A model generated the notes under the pieces. It saw nothing but the letters and a program-made list of their open reading frames with translations, was not told where the DNA came from and made no database searches. Shown piece by piece: positions 1-7,715 of a DNA stretch of 64,000 nucleotides (positions are counted from its first letter, which is position 1; the number at the start of each line of letters is the position of its first letter). The position numbers were made by a program, and so were the translations under genes. Source of the DNA: Streptomyces sp. R41 (GTDB lineage Bacteria > Actinomycetota > Actinomycetes > Streptomycetales > Streptomycetaceae); NCBI RefSeq assembly GCF_041053055.1, contig NZ_CP163443.1, positions 2,170,001 through 2,234,000 on the forward strand, read 5' to 3'.

Positions 1-1217
1 GGGGACAGGCCGTAGGACCAGCCGGCGGCGGCCACCGGATCGTCGAAGTGGGCGGGCACGCTCAGGCCGTAGCGGCGGCGGCGCCCGTCCGGTTCGACGG
101 AGCCGTTGACGGCGAGCAGGAGGCGCACGGGGCGGCCCCAGAGTTCCCTGGGTACGTCGTAGAGGTGCAGCTCGGAGCCCGGGTTGCCGGGGTCGTCGGC
201 GGTGGCGACGAGCTGGAGCCCGGCCTGGTCGATGTAGACGCCCCAGCCGATGCGCTCGATGGCGGTGCGGCGGACCTCGACGTTGCGCTCGGCGTGGATG
301 CGTTCGACCGTGGGCCCTGTGACGACCCAGCTCGGGACATGGGCGCCGTGCAGGACGTGGACCGCCGCGCCGTCCGCGAACCGGACGGCCGGACCGTCGT
401 CGCGATGCAGCCGCAGTTCACCGTGGTCGCTGTTGGGCTGGGGTTCGGTGTGCATCTCGGTGGGCCGTTCGGCCATGACGCACAGGCCCTCGCCGGGCCA
501 CCACCAGCCGGTGGTCCGGGCGAGTTCGGCCCACAGGCCGAGCCGCTCGACCGCCTCACCGGGGTAGGTGGCCAGACCGACGCGGGCGTAGACGTCGTAG
601 TGGGCGATCCAGTGGGCGTCGTGCTGGCCGTACCAGGTGATGCCGTCGATGCCGCCGGACGTCGGCATCAGTTCCGTACGCATCGGGGCGCGCACGGAGT
701 TGTGCAGGGTCGCGCGCAGGGCGGCACGGGCGACGGCGTCGACCGCACCCCGTACCGACCAGCCCTCGGTGGTCACGGCGAGAGGCGTCCGTGAGCCGTC
801 CCACGATCTCAGGTGCCCGGTTCTCGCGTCGAGGCCGGAGCGCAAGTCCCTGACCAGGGAGGCGAGTCGGGTGGACACCCCGTGGTCGTGCGATCCCGCG
901 GGCGGGGACGCGGCCCTCAACCGCACGGCCGGAAAGGCACATGGGTCGTCGAGCACGAGCGACAGTGCCGCAGTCGGAGACGGAACCCATAGGAAATGCG
1001 GCGGTTGTTCTCCCACCAGGCGATACAGCTCGGTGACGGCAGCCTCGGCCCTCGGCCGGTCCGCCGGCCGTGCCGCCAGACCGTGCTTGAGCCAGTTCTC
1101 GCTCAACAGGCGTGCCAGAGCGACGCGCTCGGCCGAGGAGTCGGGCTGCGGAAAGAGTCGGCGCGCCTCGCGCGCGCCACGGGAAGATCCCCCTCGGGGA
1201 TCGGTCACGGCGCTCAC
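1..1217 (-). CDS. DUF6745-family protein (C-terminus outside window)
   Basis: One minus-strand frame is open from a GTG at 1217 (a second in-frame GTG lies at 1208) to the window edge, giving about 405 visible residues; the C-terminus is cut off. Visible stretches such as ERVALARLLSENWLKHGLA near the start, ARAALRATLHNSVRAP in the middle and TGWWWPGEGLCVMAERPTE later match what I remember of the Streptomyces DUF6745 family, often annotated only as hypothetical. No signal peptide or membrane segment is visible, so it is probably cytoplasmic. No convincing ribosome site precedes either GTG, so the start is uncertain. Function is unknown. It is the last minus-strand gene before a rightward MerR unit. 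Confidence 0.6.
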   Translation of the reverse strand, partial: MSAVTDPRGGSSRGAREARRLFPQPDSSAERVALARLLSENWLKHGLAARPADRPRAEAAVTELYRLVGEQPPHFLWVPSPTAALSLVLDDPCAFPAVRLRAASPPAGSHDHGVSTRLASLVRDLRSGLDARTGHLRSWDGSRTPLAVTTEGWSVRGAVDAVARAALRATLHNSVRAPMRTELMPTSGGIDGITWYGQHDAHWIAHYDVYARVGLATYPGEAVERLGLWAELARTTGWWWPGEGLCVMAERPTEMHTEPQPNSDHGELRLHRDDGPAVRFADGAAVHVLHGAHVPSWVVTGPTVERIHAERNVEVRRTAIERIGWGVYIDQAGLQLVATADDPGNPGSELHLYDVPRELWGRPVRLLLAVNGSVEPDGRRRRYGLSVPAHFDDPVAAAGWSYGLS

Positions 1218-1263
1218 CAGAGAGTGGCGGTGTCCGCCTTTCGGTTCATCATGCGAAGGATCG

Positions 1264-1401
1264 TGACAGCGGGACCCGAGATCCGCAAGGAATTTTGGAT
1301 CCCGGCGACCACCCGAGCGAGCTTCTACGTCTACAACACCGGCGGAGGTCGATGCGCCGGCCGAGGGCGTTCGCGCGGCTCAGCGGTGCTTCGCAGGGTG
1401 A
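1264..1401 (+). pseudogene. Relic of the C-terminus of a SufS/CsdA-like cysteine desulfurase
   Basis: The plus strand encodes KEFWIPATTRASFYVYNT, which closely resembles the conserved C-terminal stretch of class V aminotransferase/cysteine desulfurases of the SufS type (family pattern roughly VPATTRASFYVYNT). After this the frame must shift by one base at about 1340 to continue as AEVDAPAEGVRAAQRCFAG followed by TGA, again a typical SufS ending. Nothing of the PLP-lysine or catalytic cysteine part is present, because the DUF6745 gene occupies the region upstream. It is therefore a broken fragment of roughly 45 codons, lying just before the MerR promoter. No function is expected; it marks a past rearrangement. 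Confidence 0.6.
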
Positions 1402-1414
1402 TCGCCGACGAGGC

Positions 1415-1445
1415 TTGACCTGGAGCGCGCTCCAGGTTCTACCGT
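1415..1445 (+). promoter_or_regulatory. MerR-type promoter with perfect palindromic operator
   Basis: A -35 box TTGACC (1415-1420) and a -10 box TACCGT (1440-1445) are separated by 19 bp, the elongated spacing characteristic of MerR-controlled promoters. The spacer overlaps a perfect 20-bp palindrome, 1418-1437 (ACCTGGAGCGCGCTCCAGGT). The ATG of the regulator lies only 7 bases after the -10, so its mRNA should be leaderless. Autoregulation is inferred from this arrangement. Confidence 0.75.
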
Positions 1446-1452
1446 TCTTGTC

Positions 1453-1872
1453 ATGACCAGCGGACAGCCCCTCCCGCGCAGCGAGGAACCGACGCTCACG
1501 ATCGCCCAGGTCGTCGAGCGCACCGGCCTCTCGCACGACACGTTGCGGTACTACGAAAAGGCCGGCCTGATCGAACGGGTCGGCCGGACCACCGGGAATC
1601 AGCGGCGTTACGAGATGGCCGACCTGGCCTGGCTGGAGTTCCTGATCCGGCTGCGCGAGACGGGCATGTCGATCGCGGACATGCAGCGGTTCGCACAGCT
1701 GCGGGCCCGGGGCGACGCCACGGTCCCCGACCGGCTCGCGATGCTCCGGGAGCACCGCGCCGACCTCGCGGACCGCATCCGCGCACTGCGCCGCAACGCG
1801 GCCGCGCTCGACGGCAAGATCGACCACTACGAACGGCTGCTCGACCAGCCGGGATCGGACGACCTCACATGA
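1453..1872 (+). CDS. MerR-family transcriptional regulator
   Basis: A 139-residue protein with the N-terminal winged helix-turn-helix of MerR proteins (TIAQVVERTGLSHDTLRYYE, about residues 16-35) followed by a long dimerisation helix to about residue 130. It contains no cysteine, so it is not a classic metal or redox MerR; the ligand is unknown. The ATG at 1453 is chosen because it sits 7 bases from a -10 box in a 19-bp-spacer MerR promoter, implying a leaderless transcript. Its TGA overlaps the ATG of the next gene (ATGA), so the two are translationally coupled. It most likely controls its own two-gene operon. Confidence 0.88.
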   Translation: MTSGQPLPRSEEPTLTIAQVVERTGLSHDTLRYYEKAGLIERVGRTTGNQRRYEMADLAWLEFLIRLRETGMSIADMQRFAQLRARGDATVPDRLAMLREHRADLADRIRALRRNAAALDGKIDHYERLLDQPGSDDLT

Positions 1873-2321
1873 GCAACGCCACCACCCTGAGCGACGCCAC
1901 CACCCGCGAGGAGCGCTTCGAGCATGGCCTGGGCGTCCTCGAGCGAGTCGACGGCGAGGCCGGGCAGCGGGTCGTCGACGCACTCTCCGACATCAACCCC
2001 GAACTCGGCCACCAGATCGTCGCCTGGGCCTTCGGCGACATCTACGACCGGCCCGGACTGGCGCCGCGCGACCGGCAGTTGGTGACCCTCGGCATTTTGA
2101 CCGCGCTCGGCGGCTGCGAGGCCCAGCTCGACGTGCACGTCAACGCCGCTCTGAACGTGGGTCTCACACCGGAGCAGATCGTCGAGGCGCTGCTGCACTC
2201 CGCGGTGTACTGCGGCATACCCAAGGCGCTGAACGCCACGTTCGCGGCCAAGAAGGTGTTCGCCGAGCGTGGGCTGCTGCCCGTAGGACAGCAGCCCACC
2301 ACGTCGGCCGACCCTTCTTGA
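1869..2321 (+). CDS. Carboxymuconolactone decarboxylase / AhpD-like protein
   Basis: A 150-residue protein of the carboxymuconolactone decarboxylase family, with the core helices RDRQLVTLGILTALGGCEAQ and VHVNAALNVGLTPEQIVEAL and a C-terminal VYCGIPKALNA segment. Members are either gamma-carboxymuconolactone decarboxylases or AhpD-like peroxidases; the single Cys in GGCEAQ with a following His (DVHV), rather than a CxxC pair, does not settle which. No protocatechuate-pathway neighbours are present, so a stress or detoxification role under the upstream MerR regulator is more likely. The start overlaps the merR stop by four bases. Confidence 0.85.
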   Translation: MSNATTLSDATTREERFEHGLGVLERVDGEAGQRVVDALSDINPELGHQIVAWAFGDIYDRPGLAPRDRQLVTLGILTALGGCEAQLDVHVNAALNVGLTPEQIVEALLHSAVYCGIPKALNATFAAKKVFAERGLLPVGQQPTTSADPS

Positions 2322-2330
2322 GGGCCGCCT

Positions 2331-2367
2331 CTTCCTGAGGGGTTACCTCTGCTCGATCCTCAGGAAG
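2331..2367. terminator. Hairpin between convergent genes
   Basis: Perfect 10-bp arms CTTCCTGAGG (2331-2340) and CCTCAGGAAG (2358-2367) enclose the stop codon of the minus-strand arabinofuranosidase gene, ten bases beyond the stop of the plus-strand decarboxylase gene. No T-run follows, as is usual in high-GC actinobacteria. It could terminate transcription from either side. Confidence 0.5.
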
Positions 2368-4823
2368 GTCACGGAATTCGCCGGGAAGGTGTACGTGAAC
2401 CTGTCGGCGACCCCGGCGAAGGTCGACTTCACCGGGGCGACCGCCGTGGCCGTCTCCGAGTTCACCGCGTCCGGCGCGGCCTGCAGCGTGGTGACGGCGG
2501 CCTTGCTGTCCACCTTCGCCCCGCCCAGGTCGATCGCCGTACGGGCGTCCGCGGACTGGGCGTTGACGACCTTGACGATGAGGTCACCGGTCTTCGCGTC
2601 CCGCGTGACGACCTGCCGGAACGGCTCCGCGGGCTTGTCGTCCGTGAAGCTCCCCCACTCCTGGCCGTCCAGGTAGAGGATCACCTGACGGCCTCGTACC
2701 TTGATGTCGATGTCGTAGGCACGGCCCGTCTCGATCGAACCCGCCTTGGAGATCAGCGTCGACTTGCCGCCGTCCACGGCCTGTTCGACCGCGGAGGTGG
2801 TGTTGTTCCAGCCGCCGAGGTTCCACCAGTAGTAGTTGCCGGTGTCCTTGACGCCGAAGGCGATGAGGAAGCCCTCCTTGCCGGACTTCTTGGTGGCCTT
2901 CACCCGCAGGTCGTAGTCGTGCCAGGCGGGGTCGCCCGCCTGGACCATGGTGTTGGTCGCGGCCTCGTCGCTCTGCACGTACTGCCCGTCCTGGAGGCTC
3001 CAGCTGCCGGTGCCGGTGTGGGTCCACTGGGAGGCGTCACCGCTGAAGTCGTCGCTGAGCAGCGTGCTCCCGTCCGCGCCGGTGACCAAGACATCGTCGT
3101 ACGCCGCCGTGGTCGCCCAGGTCGACAGGCCGACGGCGCCCGAGATCGGCGCGCTGAGCGACGGTGTGGTGGTGGCGCTGCTGGGCACCACCCGGTCGCC
3201 GACATTGCTCATGAAGAGCTTCTGCACCTCGTAGTCGGCCGAGCCCCATGAGGCGTGGTTGTTGAACCAGATCATGTCCGGACGCCACTGCACATAGTCC
3301 TCGTTGGCGAGCAGCGGAGCGTACGAGGCGAGCTTCACCACGTCCGCGTTGCGCTCGAGGCCGGTCATGTACGCGGCTTCGGAGAGGGCGTTCTTGAAGG
3401 TGTTGCCGCCGGAGGCGTACTCCCCCAGGAAGACCTTGGGACCGCTCCTGTCGTACGAGTCGTAGCGGTCGTTGTTCTGCAGGAACCACTGCGGGCTGTT
3501 GTAGTAGTGCTCGTCGACCATGTCGACGTGTCCGTCCGTGTTGAGCTTCCAGGCCGTGTCGAAGGTGGTGCCGGAGTCGTCCGGGCCGGCGTTCGAAATC
3601 ACCGTGACGTCCGGGTACTTGGCCTCGATGGCGGAGCGGAACTGCTGGAAGCGGGCGAAGAACTCGTTGGGCAGGTTCTCCTCGTTGCCGACTTCGAGGT
3701 GCGTGAGGTGGAAGGGCTTGGGGTGGCCCATCTGGGCGCGCTTCCTGCCCCACTCGCTCGTGACCGGCCCATTGGCGAACTCGATGAGGTCGAGGGTGTC
3801 CTGGATGTGCCGCTTGAGCAGGGCGTCGTCGTCGGTGGCCGTGTTCTGACCGCAGCCGGTGACGAGCGCGGGCACGACGGGCAGCGGCATCGCGCCGATG
3901 TCCTCGGAGAACTGGAAGTACTCGTAGTAGCCGAGCCCGTAACTCTGGTTGTAGCCCCAGAAGTTGGAGTTGGTGGCGCGCTGCTCGACCGGGCCGATGG
4001 TGTCCTTCCACTGATACGAGCGCTTGCGCTGATAGCCCGACGCCTCGTCATATCCCTGCATGCTGCCGGTGTTGACCAGGCAGCCGCCCGGGAAGCGCAC
4101 GAAGCCGGGGTGGAGGGCGGCGATCTTCTCCGCGAGATCCCTGCGCAGGCCGTGCCCCTTGTACGTGTCCCGGGGCAGCAGCGAGATCATGTCGAGCGCG
4201 ACCGGGCCGCCGGCGGCGACGGTGAGACGTCCGGTGGTGCTGCCGCGGGTCGCGGTGAACGTCGCCCGGTACTTGGCCCAGCCGCCGCGCACGGTGACCC
4301 GGCGGGCCTCGGCGAGGGCGCCCTCGGAGTCCTGCAGCGTCACGGTCAGAGGCGACGCGGCGTCGGCGCGGGCCCAGACCGAGAAGTCGTACACCTTGCC
4401 GCTGTCGACCGATATCCCGGTGTTGTAGCCGGAGTTGGTGACGGACGAGTCGCCGTCCAGGGAGAGATACGTGCGGTTGCGGGCGTTGAGCCGCCCGTCG
4501 TCGTTCACGGCCTTGGCGGTGCCGGAGACGGTCCAGGAGGTGAGCGGCGTATAGGAGTTGTTGTCTGCGTTGCTGTACTCGAAGGACCGGTTCTGTACGA
4601 GCTCCGCGTACAGGCCGCCGTCCGCGGCGCGGTTGATGTCCTCGAAGAAGACGCCGTACATGGTGTCGTCGATCTTCGCGCCCGAGCCCTTCGGGTCGAC
4701 GTTGATCGCGTAGTCGGTGACGTCGGCGGCGGCGCTCGCCGGAGCGGGCCCCAGGACGACGGAGGCCACCAGGAGCGCGGTGGCCGTGAGTCCGAGTCTC
4801 CAGCGGGTGCGGGTGGGTGACAT
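2343..4823 (-). CDS. abfA: Secreted GH51 alpha-L-arabinofuranosidase
   Basis: An 826-residue extracellular enzyme releasing arabinose from arabinoxylan and arabinan side chains. Residues 1-32 are a Sec signal peptide ending APASAA. Residues about 90-215 form a carbohydrate-binding-like jelly-roll inserted in the N-terminal half, followed by the catalytic (beta/alpha)8 barrel. The acid/base is Glu381 in LEVGNEEN and the nucleophile Glu468 in FLGEYAS, both diagnostic of GH51. Residues about 575-740 are a laminin-G-like insertion (DDFSGDASQWTHTGTGSW), and the extreme C-terminus completes the beta-sandwich. Length and layout match arabinofuranosidase I of S. chartreusis. The gene is monocistronic, with a candidate operator upstream. 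Confidence 0.92.
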   Translation of the reverse strand: MSPTRTRWRLGLTATALLVASVVLGPAPASAAADVTDYAINVDPKGSGAKIDDTMYGVFFEDINRAADGGLYAELVQNRSFEYSNADNNSYTPLTSWTVSGTAKAVNDDGRLNARNRTYLSLDGDSSVTNSGYNTGISVDSGKVYDFSVWARADAASPLTVTLQDSEGALAEARRVTVRGGWAKYRATFTATRGSTTGRLTVAAGGPVALDMISLLPRDTYKGHGLRRDLAEKIAALHPGFVRFPGGCLVNTGSMQGYDEASGYQRKRSYQWKDTIGPVEQRATNSNFWGYNQSYGLGYYEYFQFSEDIGAMPLPVVPALVTGCGQNTATDDDALLKRHIQDTLDLIEFANGPVTSEWGRKRAQMGHPKPFHLTHLEVGNEENLPNEFFARFQQFRSAIEAKYPDVTVISNAGPDDSGTTFDTAWKLNTDGHVDMVDEHYYNSPQWFLQNNDRYDSYDRSGPKVFLGEYASGGNTFKNALSEAAYMTGLERNADVVKLASYAPLLANEDYVQWRPDMIWFNNHASWGSADYEVQKLFMSNVGDRVVPSSATTTPSLSAPISGAVGLSTWATTAAYDDVLVTGADGSTLLSDDFSGDASQWTHTGTGSWSLQDGQYVQSDEAATNTMVQAGDPAWHDYDLRVKATKKSGKEGFLIAFGVKDTGNYYWWNLGGWNNTTSAVEQAVDGGKSTLISKAGSIETGRAYDIDIKVRGRQVILYLDGQEWGSFTDDKPAEPFRQVVTRDAKTGDLIVKVVNAQSADARTAIDLGGAKVDSKAAVTTLQAAPDAVNSETATAVAPVKSTFAGVADRFTYTFPANSVTFLRIEQR

Positions 4824-4853
4824 GGATACTCCGCGGCTCTGTAGTGTTGAGTT

Positions 4854-4888
4854 GTTCGAAATACCAGACAGCGATCAATACTTCGAAC
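4854..4888. promoter_or_regulatory. Candidate arabinose-responsive operator upstream of abfA
   Basis: Two arms GTTCGAAATAC (4854-4864) and ATACTTCGAAC (4878-4888) form an inverted repeat matching at 9 of 11 positions, each containing the palindrome TTCGAA. The centre lies about 45 bases upstream of the abfA ATG. This fits a LacI- or GntR-type repressor site controlling the arabinofuranosidase; no regulator is encoded nearby, so a trans-acting one is assumed. Confidence 0.45.
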
Positions 4889-4960
4889 GGCAAGATAGGG
4901 AGGGGGTCGGAGTGCGTCAATGGGTCGCGCAGCATCGGATGGGACGGAGAGCGGTTCGGT

Positions 4961-5410
4961 ATGGGCGAGTTCTGGCCAGTGACAGACGTACTGGCCTACC
5001 TGACCGGCAGCTGGCGGGTGGAGCGCTCGGTGCGGGATCTGGCGAGCGGTGCGGAGGGGCGCTTCACGGGGACGACCGTCTTCTCGCCACTCGACGACGG
5101 AGGCGACGGCCTCCTTCATCAGGAGTCCGGGACCTTCCTCTGGCAGGGCACGCCCCGGCCCGCCGAGCGGACGCTGTGGTTCCTGCCGGGCGGGCGCCCG
5201 GGCAGCGCGGCCGTACGGTTCTCCGACGGCCGTCCCTTCCACGATCTGGACCTGACCACCGGGCGGCACATCGCCGACCATCCGTGCGCGGCGGACCTCT
5301 ACCGGGGTGAGTTCACCGTCCGCGACGAGAACCACTGGCGGACCGTGTGGCGCGTCCGGGGGCCCGCGAAGGACCTGGTACTCACCACCGACTACGCGCG
5401 CGTGGACTGA
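4961..5410 (+). CDS. DUF6314-family protein
   Basis: A 149-residue protein starting at MGEFWPVTDVLAYLTGSW; the ATG at 4961 is preceded by a purine-rich GGACGGAGAG. The pattern WRVERSVRDLASGAEGRFTG and the closing TTDYARVD are those of the DUF6314 family, a lipocalin-like beta-barrel of unknown function common in Streptomyces. No signal peptide is seen. Its 3' end overlaps the convergent histidine phosphatase gene by 19 bp. A longer frame open back to 4817 overlaps the abfA start region and carries atypical codons, so the shorter start is preferred. Confidence 0.75.
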   Translation: MGEFWPVTDVLAYLTGSWRVERSVRDLASGAEGRFTGTTVFSPLDDGGDGLLHQESGTFLWQGTPRPAERTLWFLPGGRPGSAAVRFSDGRPFHDLDLTTGRHIADHPCAADLYRGEFTVRDENHWRTVWRVRGPAKDLVLTTDYARVD

Positions 5411-5985
5411 GAGAACGCTCCGTCGAAGCGCAGGTTCCAGCGACCTGCCCGGCCCGTGACGGTGGTCGTCGACAGGGGGCGCACATCGATGTTCCAGTAC
5501 GTCGAGGGCGGCGCCTTCAGGACGTAGACCAGGGCGGCCCGGATCACGGAGGGTTCGGCCACGGCGACGATGCGCCCTCCGTCGTCGGCGGGCCTGGTGT
5601 CGAGCCAGGCGCCGACGCGAGCGATGAAGGCCAGCAGCGACTCGCCGCCGTGGGGCGTGGACCGAGGGTCGGCGAGCCAGGCGTCGACGGCCTCGGGTTC
5701 ACGGGCCATCGCCTCGCCCAGCGTGAAGCCGCGCCATCGGCCCATGTCGCAGTCGCGCAGGGCGAGCTGGACGAGCGGCCCGTACCCCAGGGCGTCGCCG
5801 GTGGCCCGGCTGCGGGGCGTCGGCGAGCAGTAGCGCAGCTCGGCCGCCGCCAGCGATACCAGCTCCGGGGCAGCGCGCTGCACCTCGTCCCAGCCGGCCT
5901 GGTCCAGCGGCCGGTCGTCCTGGAAGCGCTCCGCGAGCAGCGAGGAGCTGCGCGCGGCGGCGACGAACGTGACCCGAAGATGCAT
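5392..5985 (-). CDS. Histidine phosphatase superfamily protein, degenerate active site
   Basis: A 197-residue protein read from the ATG at 5985 (MHLRVTFVAAARSSSLLAE). Overall order resembles the phosphoglycerate-mutase/histidine-phosphatase fold: a first strand followed by AARSSS where the catalytic RHG normally sits, LRYCSPTPRSRATGDALG as the helix bearing the second arginine, and DMGRWRGFTLGEAM with a C-terminal AEPSVIRAAL replacing the usual second-His segment. Because the catalytic RHG histidine is not visible, phosphatase activity is doubtful. The frame is open further upstream but enters a repetitive extragenic element, so the later ATG was chosen. Substrate unknown. Confidence 0.7.
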   Translation of the reverse strand: MHLRVTFVAAARSSSLLAERFQDDRPLDQAGWDEVQRAAPELVSLAAAELRYCSPTPRSRATGDALGYGPLVQLALRDCDMGRWRGFTLGEAMAREPEAVDAWLADPRSTPHGGESLLAFIARVGAWLDTRPADDGGRIVAVAEPSVIRAALVYVLKAPPSTYWNIDVRPLSTTTVTGRAGRWNLRFDGAFSQSTRA

Positions 5986-6107
5986 GCGGAGATCGTGGAG
6001 CGCGAGACTCCGCAGGTCAAGAGGGGTTACGCAGGGTACTTGGGAGCTCACTGGAGCGGGTCCGCGAAGGGGGCTTGCCCGGAGCCGACTCCGACGCGCC
6101 GATTTGG

Positions 6108-6250
6108 TTTTCGCCCCCTCCGCCCCTGCCCTCCCCCACTCTCGACTTCGCTCGAGCGGGGGGACCCCCATCGTCCCTGGGGGCTGCCGCCCCCAGACCC
6201 CCGCTTCGGCCTTGCCGGTCTCGTCCTCAAACGCCGGACGGGCTGAAAGA
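6108..6250. repeat. Streptomyces extragenic repeat element
   Basis: This stretch lies between the histidine phosphatase start and the MocR stop. It begins with TTTTCGCCCCCTCCGCCCCT (6108-6127), repeated exactly at 39337-39356, contains a short hairpin TGGGGGC/GCCCCCA, and ends with CCTCAAACGCCGGACGGGCT, a string I recognise as widespread in Streptomyces intergenic DNA. It probably acts as a transcriptional barrier behind the MocR gene. Confidence 0.55.
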
Positions 6251-6267
6251 TCTCCAGCAGAGGCCGA

Positions 6268-7701
6268 CTAACAGATCTCCGCGTACGCCGATCGCAGTCT
6301 GCGTACCCCCTCCGTGATCTCTTCCGTCCCCGCCACCGCCGCGAAGCTCAACCGGAGGTGGGCGGCCGGGGGTTCGGCGCTGAAGTAGGGGCGGCCGGGG
6401 GTGACGGCGACGCCTGCGCGGAGGGCGGCGGTGACCAGGGCGGGCTCGTCCGTGCCGTCGGGCAGCCGCAGCCAGAGGTGGTAGCCGCCGAACGGGATGT
6501 GAGGGAGGGCGAGTTCGGGGAGGTTCAGACGTAGCGCCGTGGTCATCGTGTCGCGGCGGGCCTTCAACTCGGCGGCCAGTGCGCGCAGATGACGGGGCCA
6601 GGCGGGTGAGCCGACGAGTTCGAGCGCGGCCTCCTGGAGCGGGCGCGGCACGAAGAAGGTGTCGACGACCTGGATGGCGCGCAGCCGCTCGAGTACCGGA
6701 CCGCGCGCGGCCAGTGCGCTCACCCGGAAGCTCGGCGAGGTCGCCTTGGTCAGCGAGCCGACGTGCACGACGACTCCGTCGGGGTCCTCGGCAGCCAGCG
6801 GCCTGGGCAGCGGGCCCGCGTCCTCGTGCACGAGACGGCGTACGAAATCGTCCTCGACCACGAACGCGCCCGCCTCGCGCGCGATGCGCAGCACCTCGCC
6901 CCGCCGCTCGGGCGCGAGGACGCCGCCGGTCGGGTTCTGGAACAGCGGCTGGCAGACGAAGACGCGGGCGCCGGTCGTCCTGAACGCGTCGGCGAGCAGT
7001 TCCGGCTTCACGCCGTCGGCGTCGACGGGCACCGGCACGGGGCGCAGTCCGGCCGCGCGGGCGATCGCCAGCATGCCCGGGTAGGTGGGCGATTCGACCA
7101 GGACCGGCGCCCCGGGCGGCGCGAGCGCACGCAGGGCCGTCGTCAGCGCGGACTGACCGCCCGCCGCGATGAGCACCTCGGCCGCGGTGATCGCGCCGCC
7201 GATCCCCCGCGCGAACCACTCGCGCAGTTCCGCGAGTCCTTCCATGGGCGGCCGGGACCAGGCTCCGGGACGGCGCCCGGCCCGGGACAGGGCCGCGCCC
7301 ATCGCCCGCTCCGGCTGCAGCGACGGGTGCAGATAGCCGCCGTTGAACTCGACGACACCGGGCGGCGGGGCGGCGAGGGAGACGAGGACGCCGGACGCGT
7401 CCACCGTGCGCGGTACGAGTTCGGCAGCGGCGTCCGCGCTGAGCGCGAGCTCCTGCCAGGAGGTGTCCCCGGCGGGGGCGGGGGCCGTACGCGGCTGGGC
7501 CCGGAACGCGCCGGCGCCGGGCCGGGTGATCACAAGACCCTCGGCGGCGAGCTGCGCCAGCGCCCGCGACACGGTCACCGGGCTCACCCGGAACCGCTCC
7601 ACGAGTGCCCGGCTCGACGGCAGCTTTCCACCAGGCGAGTAGCGGTCCAGCTCCCGACGCAGCTGATTCGCGAGATCTCCCACACTGCTACGCTCTTGCA
7701 T
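6268..7701 (-). CDS. MocR-type GntR/aminotransferase-fusion regulator
   Basis: A 477-residue regulator that joins a GntR winged helix (LANQLRRELDRYSPGGKLPS, then SRALVERFRVSPVTVSRALA) to an aspartate-aminotransferase-like PLP domain (about residues 100-470). The PLP lysine is in VGSLTKATSPSFRVSA and the dinucleotide-contacting FQNPTGG motif is present. MocR proteins sense PLP-linked amino acids and usually control a neighbouring divergent gene; here that is an EamA exporter. The ATG at 7701 shares bases with the exporter's ATG. A TATCCT hexamer 8 bases upstream (7715-7710) suggests leaderless translation. The frame is open far upstream, but only because it overlaps the antisense exporter gene. 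Confidence 0.85.
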   Translation of the reverse strand: MQERSSVGDLANQLRRELDRYSPGGKLPSSRALVERFRVSPVTVSRALAQLAAEGLVITRPGAGAFRAQPRTAPAPAGDTSWQELALSADAAAELVPRTVDASGVLVSLAAPPPGVVEFNGGYLHPSLQPERAMGAALSRAGRRPGAWSRPPMEGLAELREWFARGIGGAITAAEVLIAAGGQSALTTALRALAPPGAPVLVESPTYPGMLAIARAAGLRPVPVPVDADGVKPELLADAFRTTGARVFVCQPLFQNPTGGVLAPERRGEVLRIAREAGAFVVEDDFVRRLVHEDAGPLPRPLAAEDPDGVVVHVGSLTKATSPSFRVSALAARGPVLERLRAIQVVDTFFVPRPLQEAALELVGSPAWPRHLRALAAELKARRDTMTTALRLNLPELALPHIPFGGYHLWLRLPDGTDEPALVTAALRAGVAVTPGRPYFSAEPPAAHLRLSFAAVAGTEEITEGVRRLRSAYAEIC

Positions 7702-7715
7702 GAGAACACAGGATA
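7689..7715. promoter_or_regulatory. Overlapping divergent leaderless promoters
   Basis: The start codons of the MocR gene (7701-7699, minus) and the EamA gene (7700-7702, plus) overlap in a CATG. A plus-strand -10-like TACGCT lies at 7689-7694 inside the MocR coding sequence, and a minus-strand TATCCT at 7715-7710 lies inside the EamA coding sequence. Both are the right distance for leaderless transcripts. A MocR dimer bound here would affect both promoters. Confidence 0.5.

Noticed and set aside
3255..4820. Long plus-strand open frame opposite the arabinofuranosidase
   Set aside because: It is antisense to a gene with complete GH51 motifs; long mirror frames are normal in high-GC DNA, and its protein shows only Val/Gly/Asp-rich composition.
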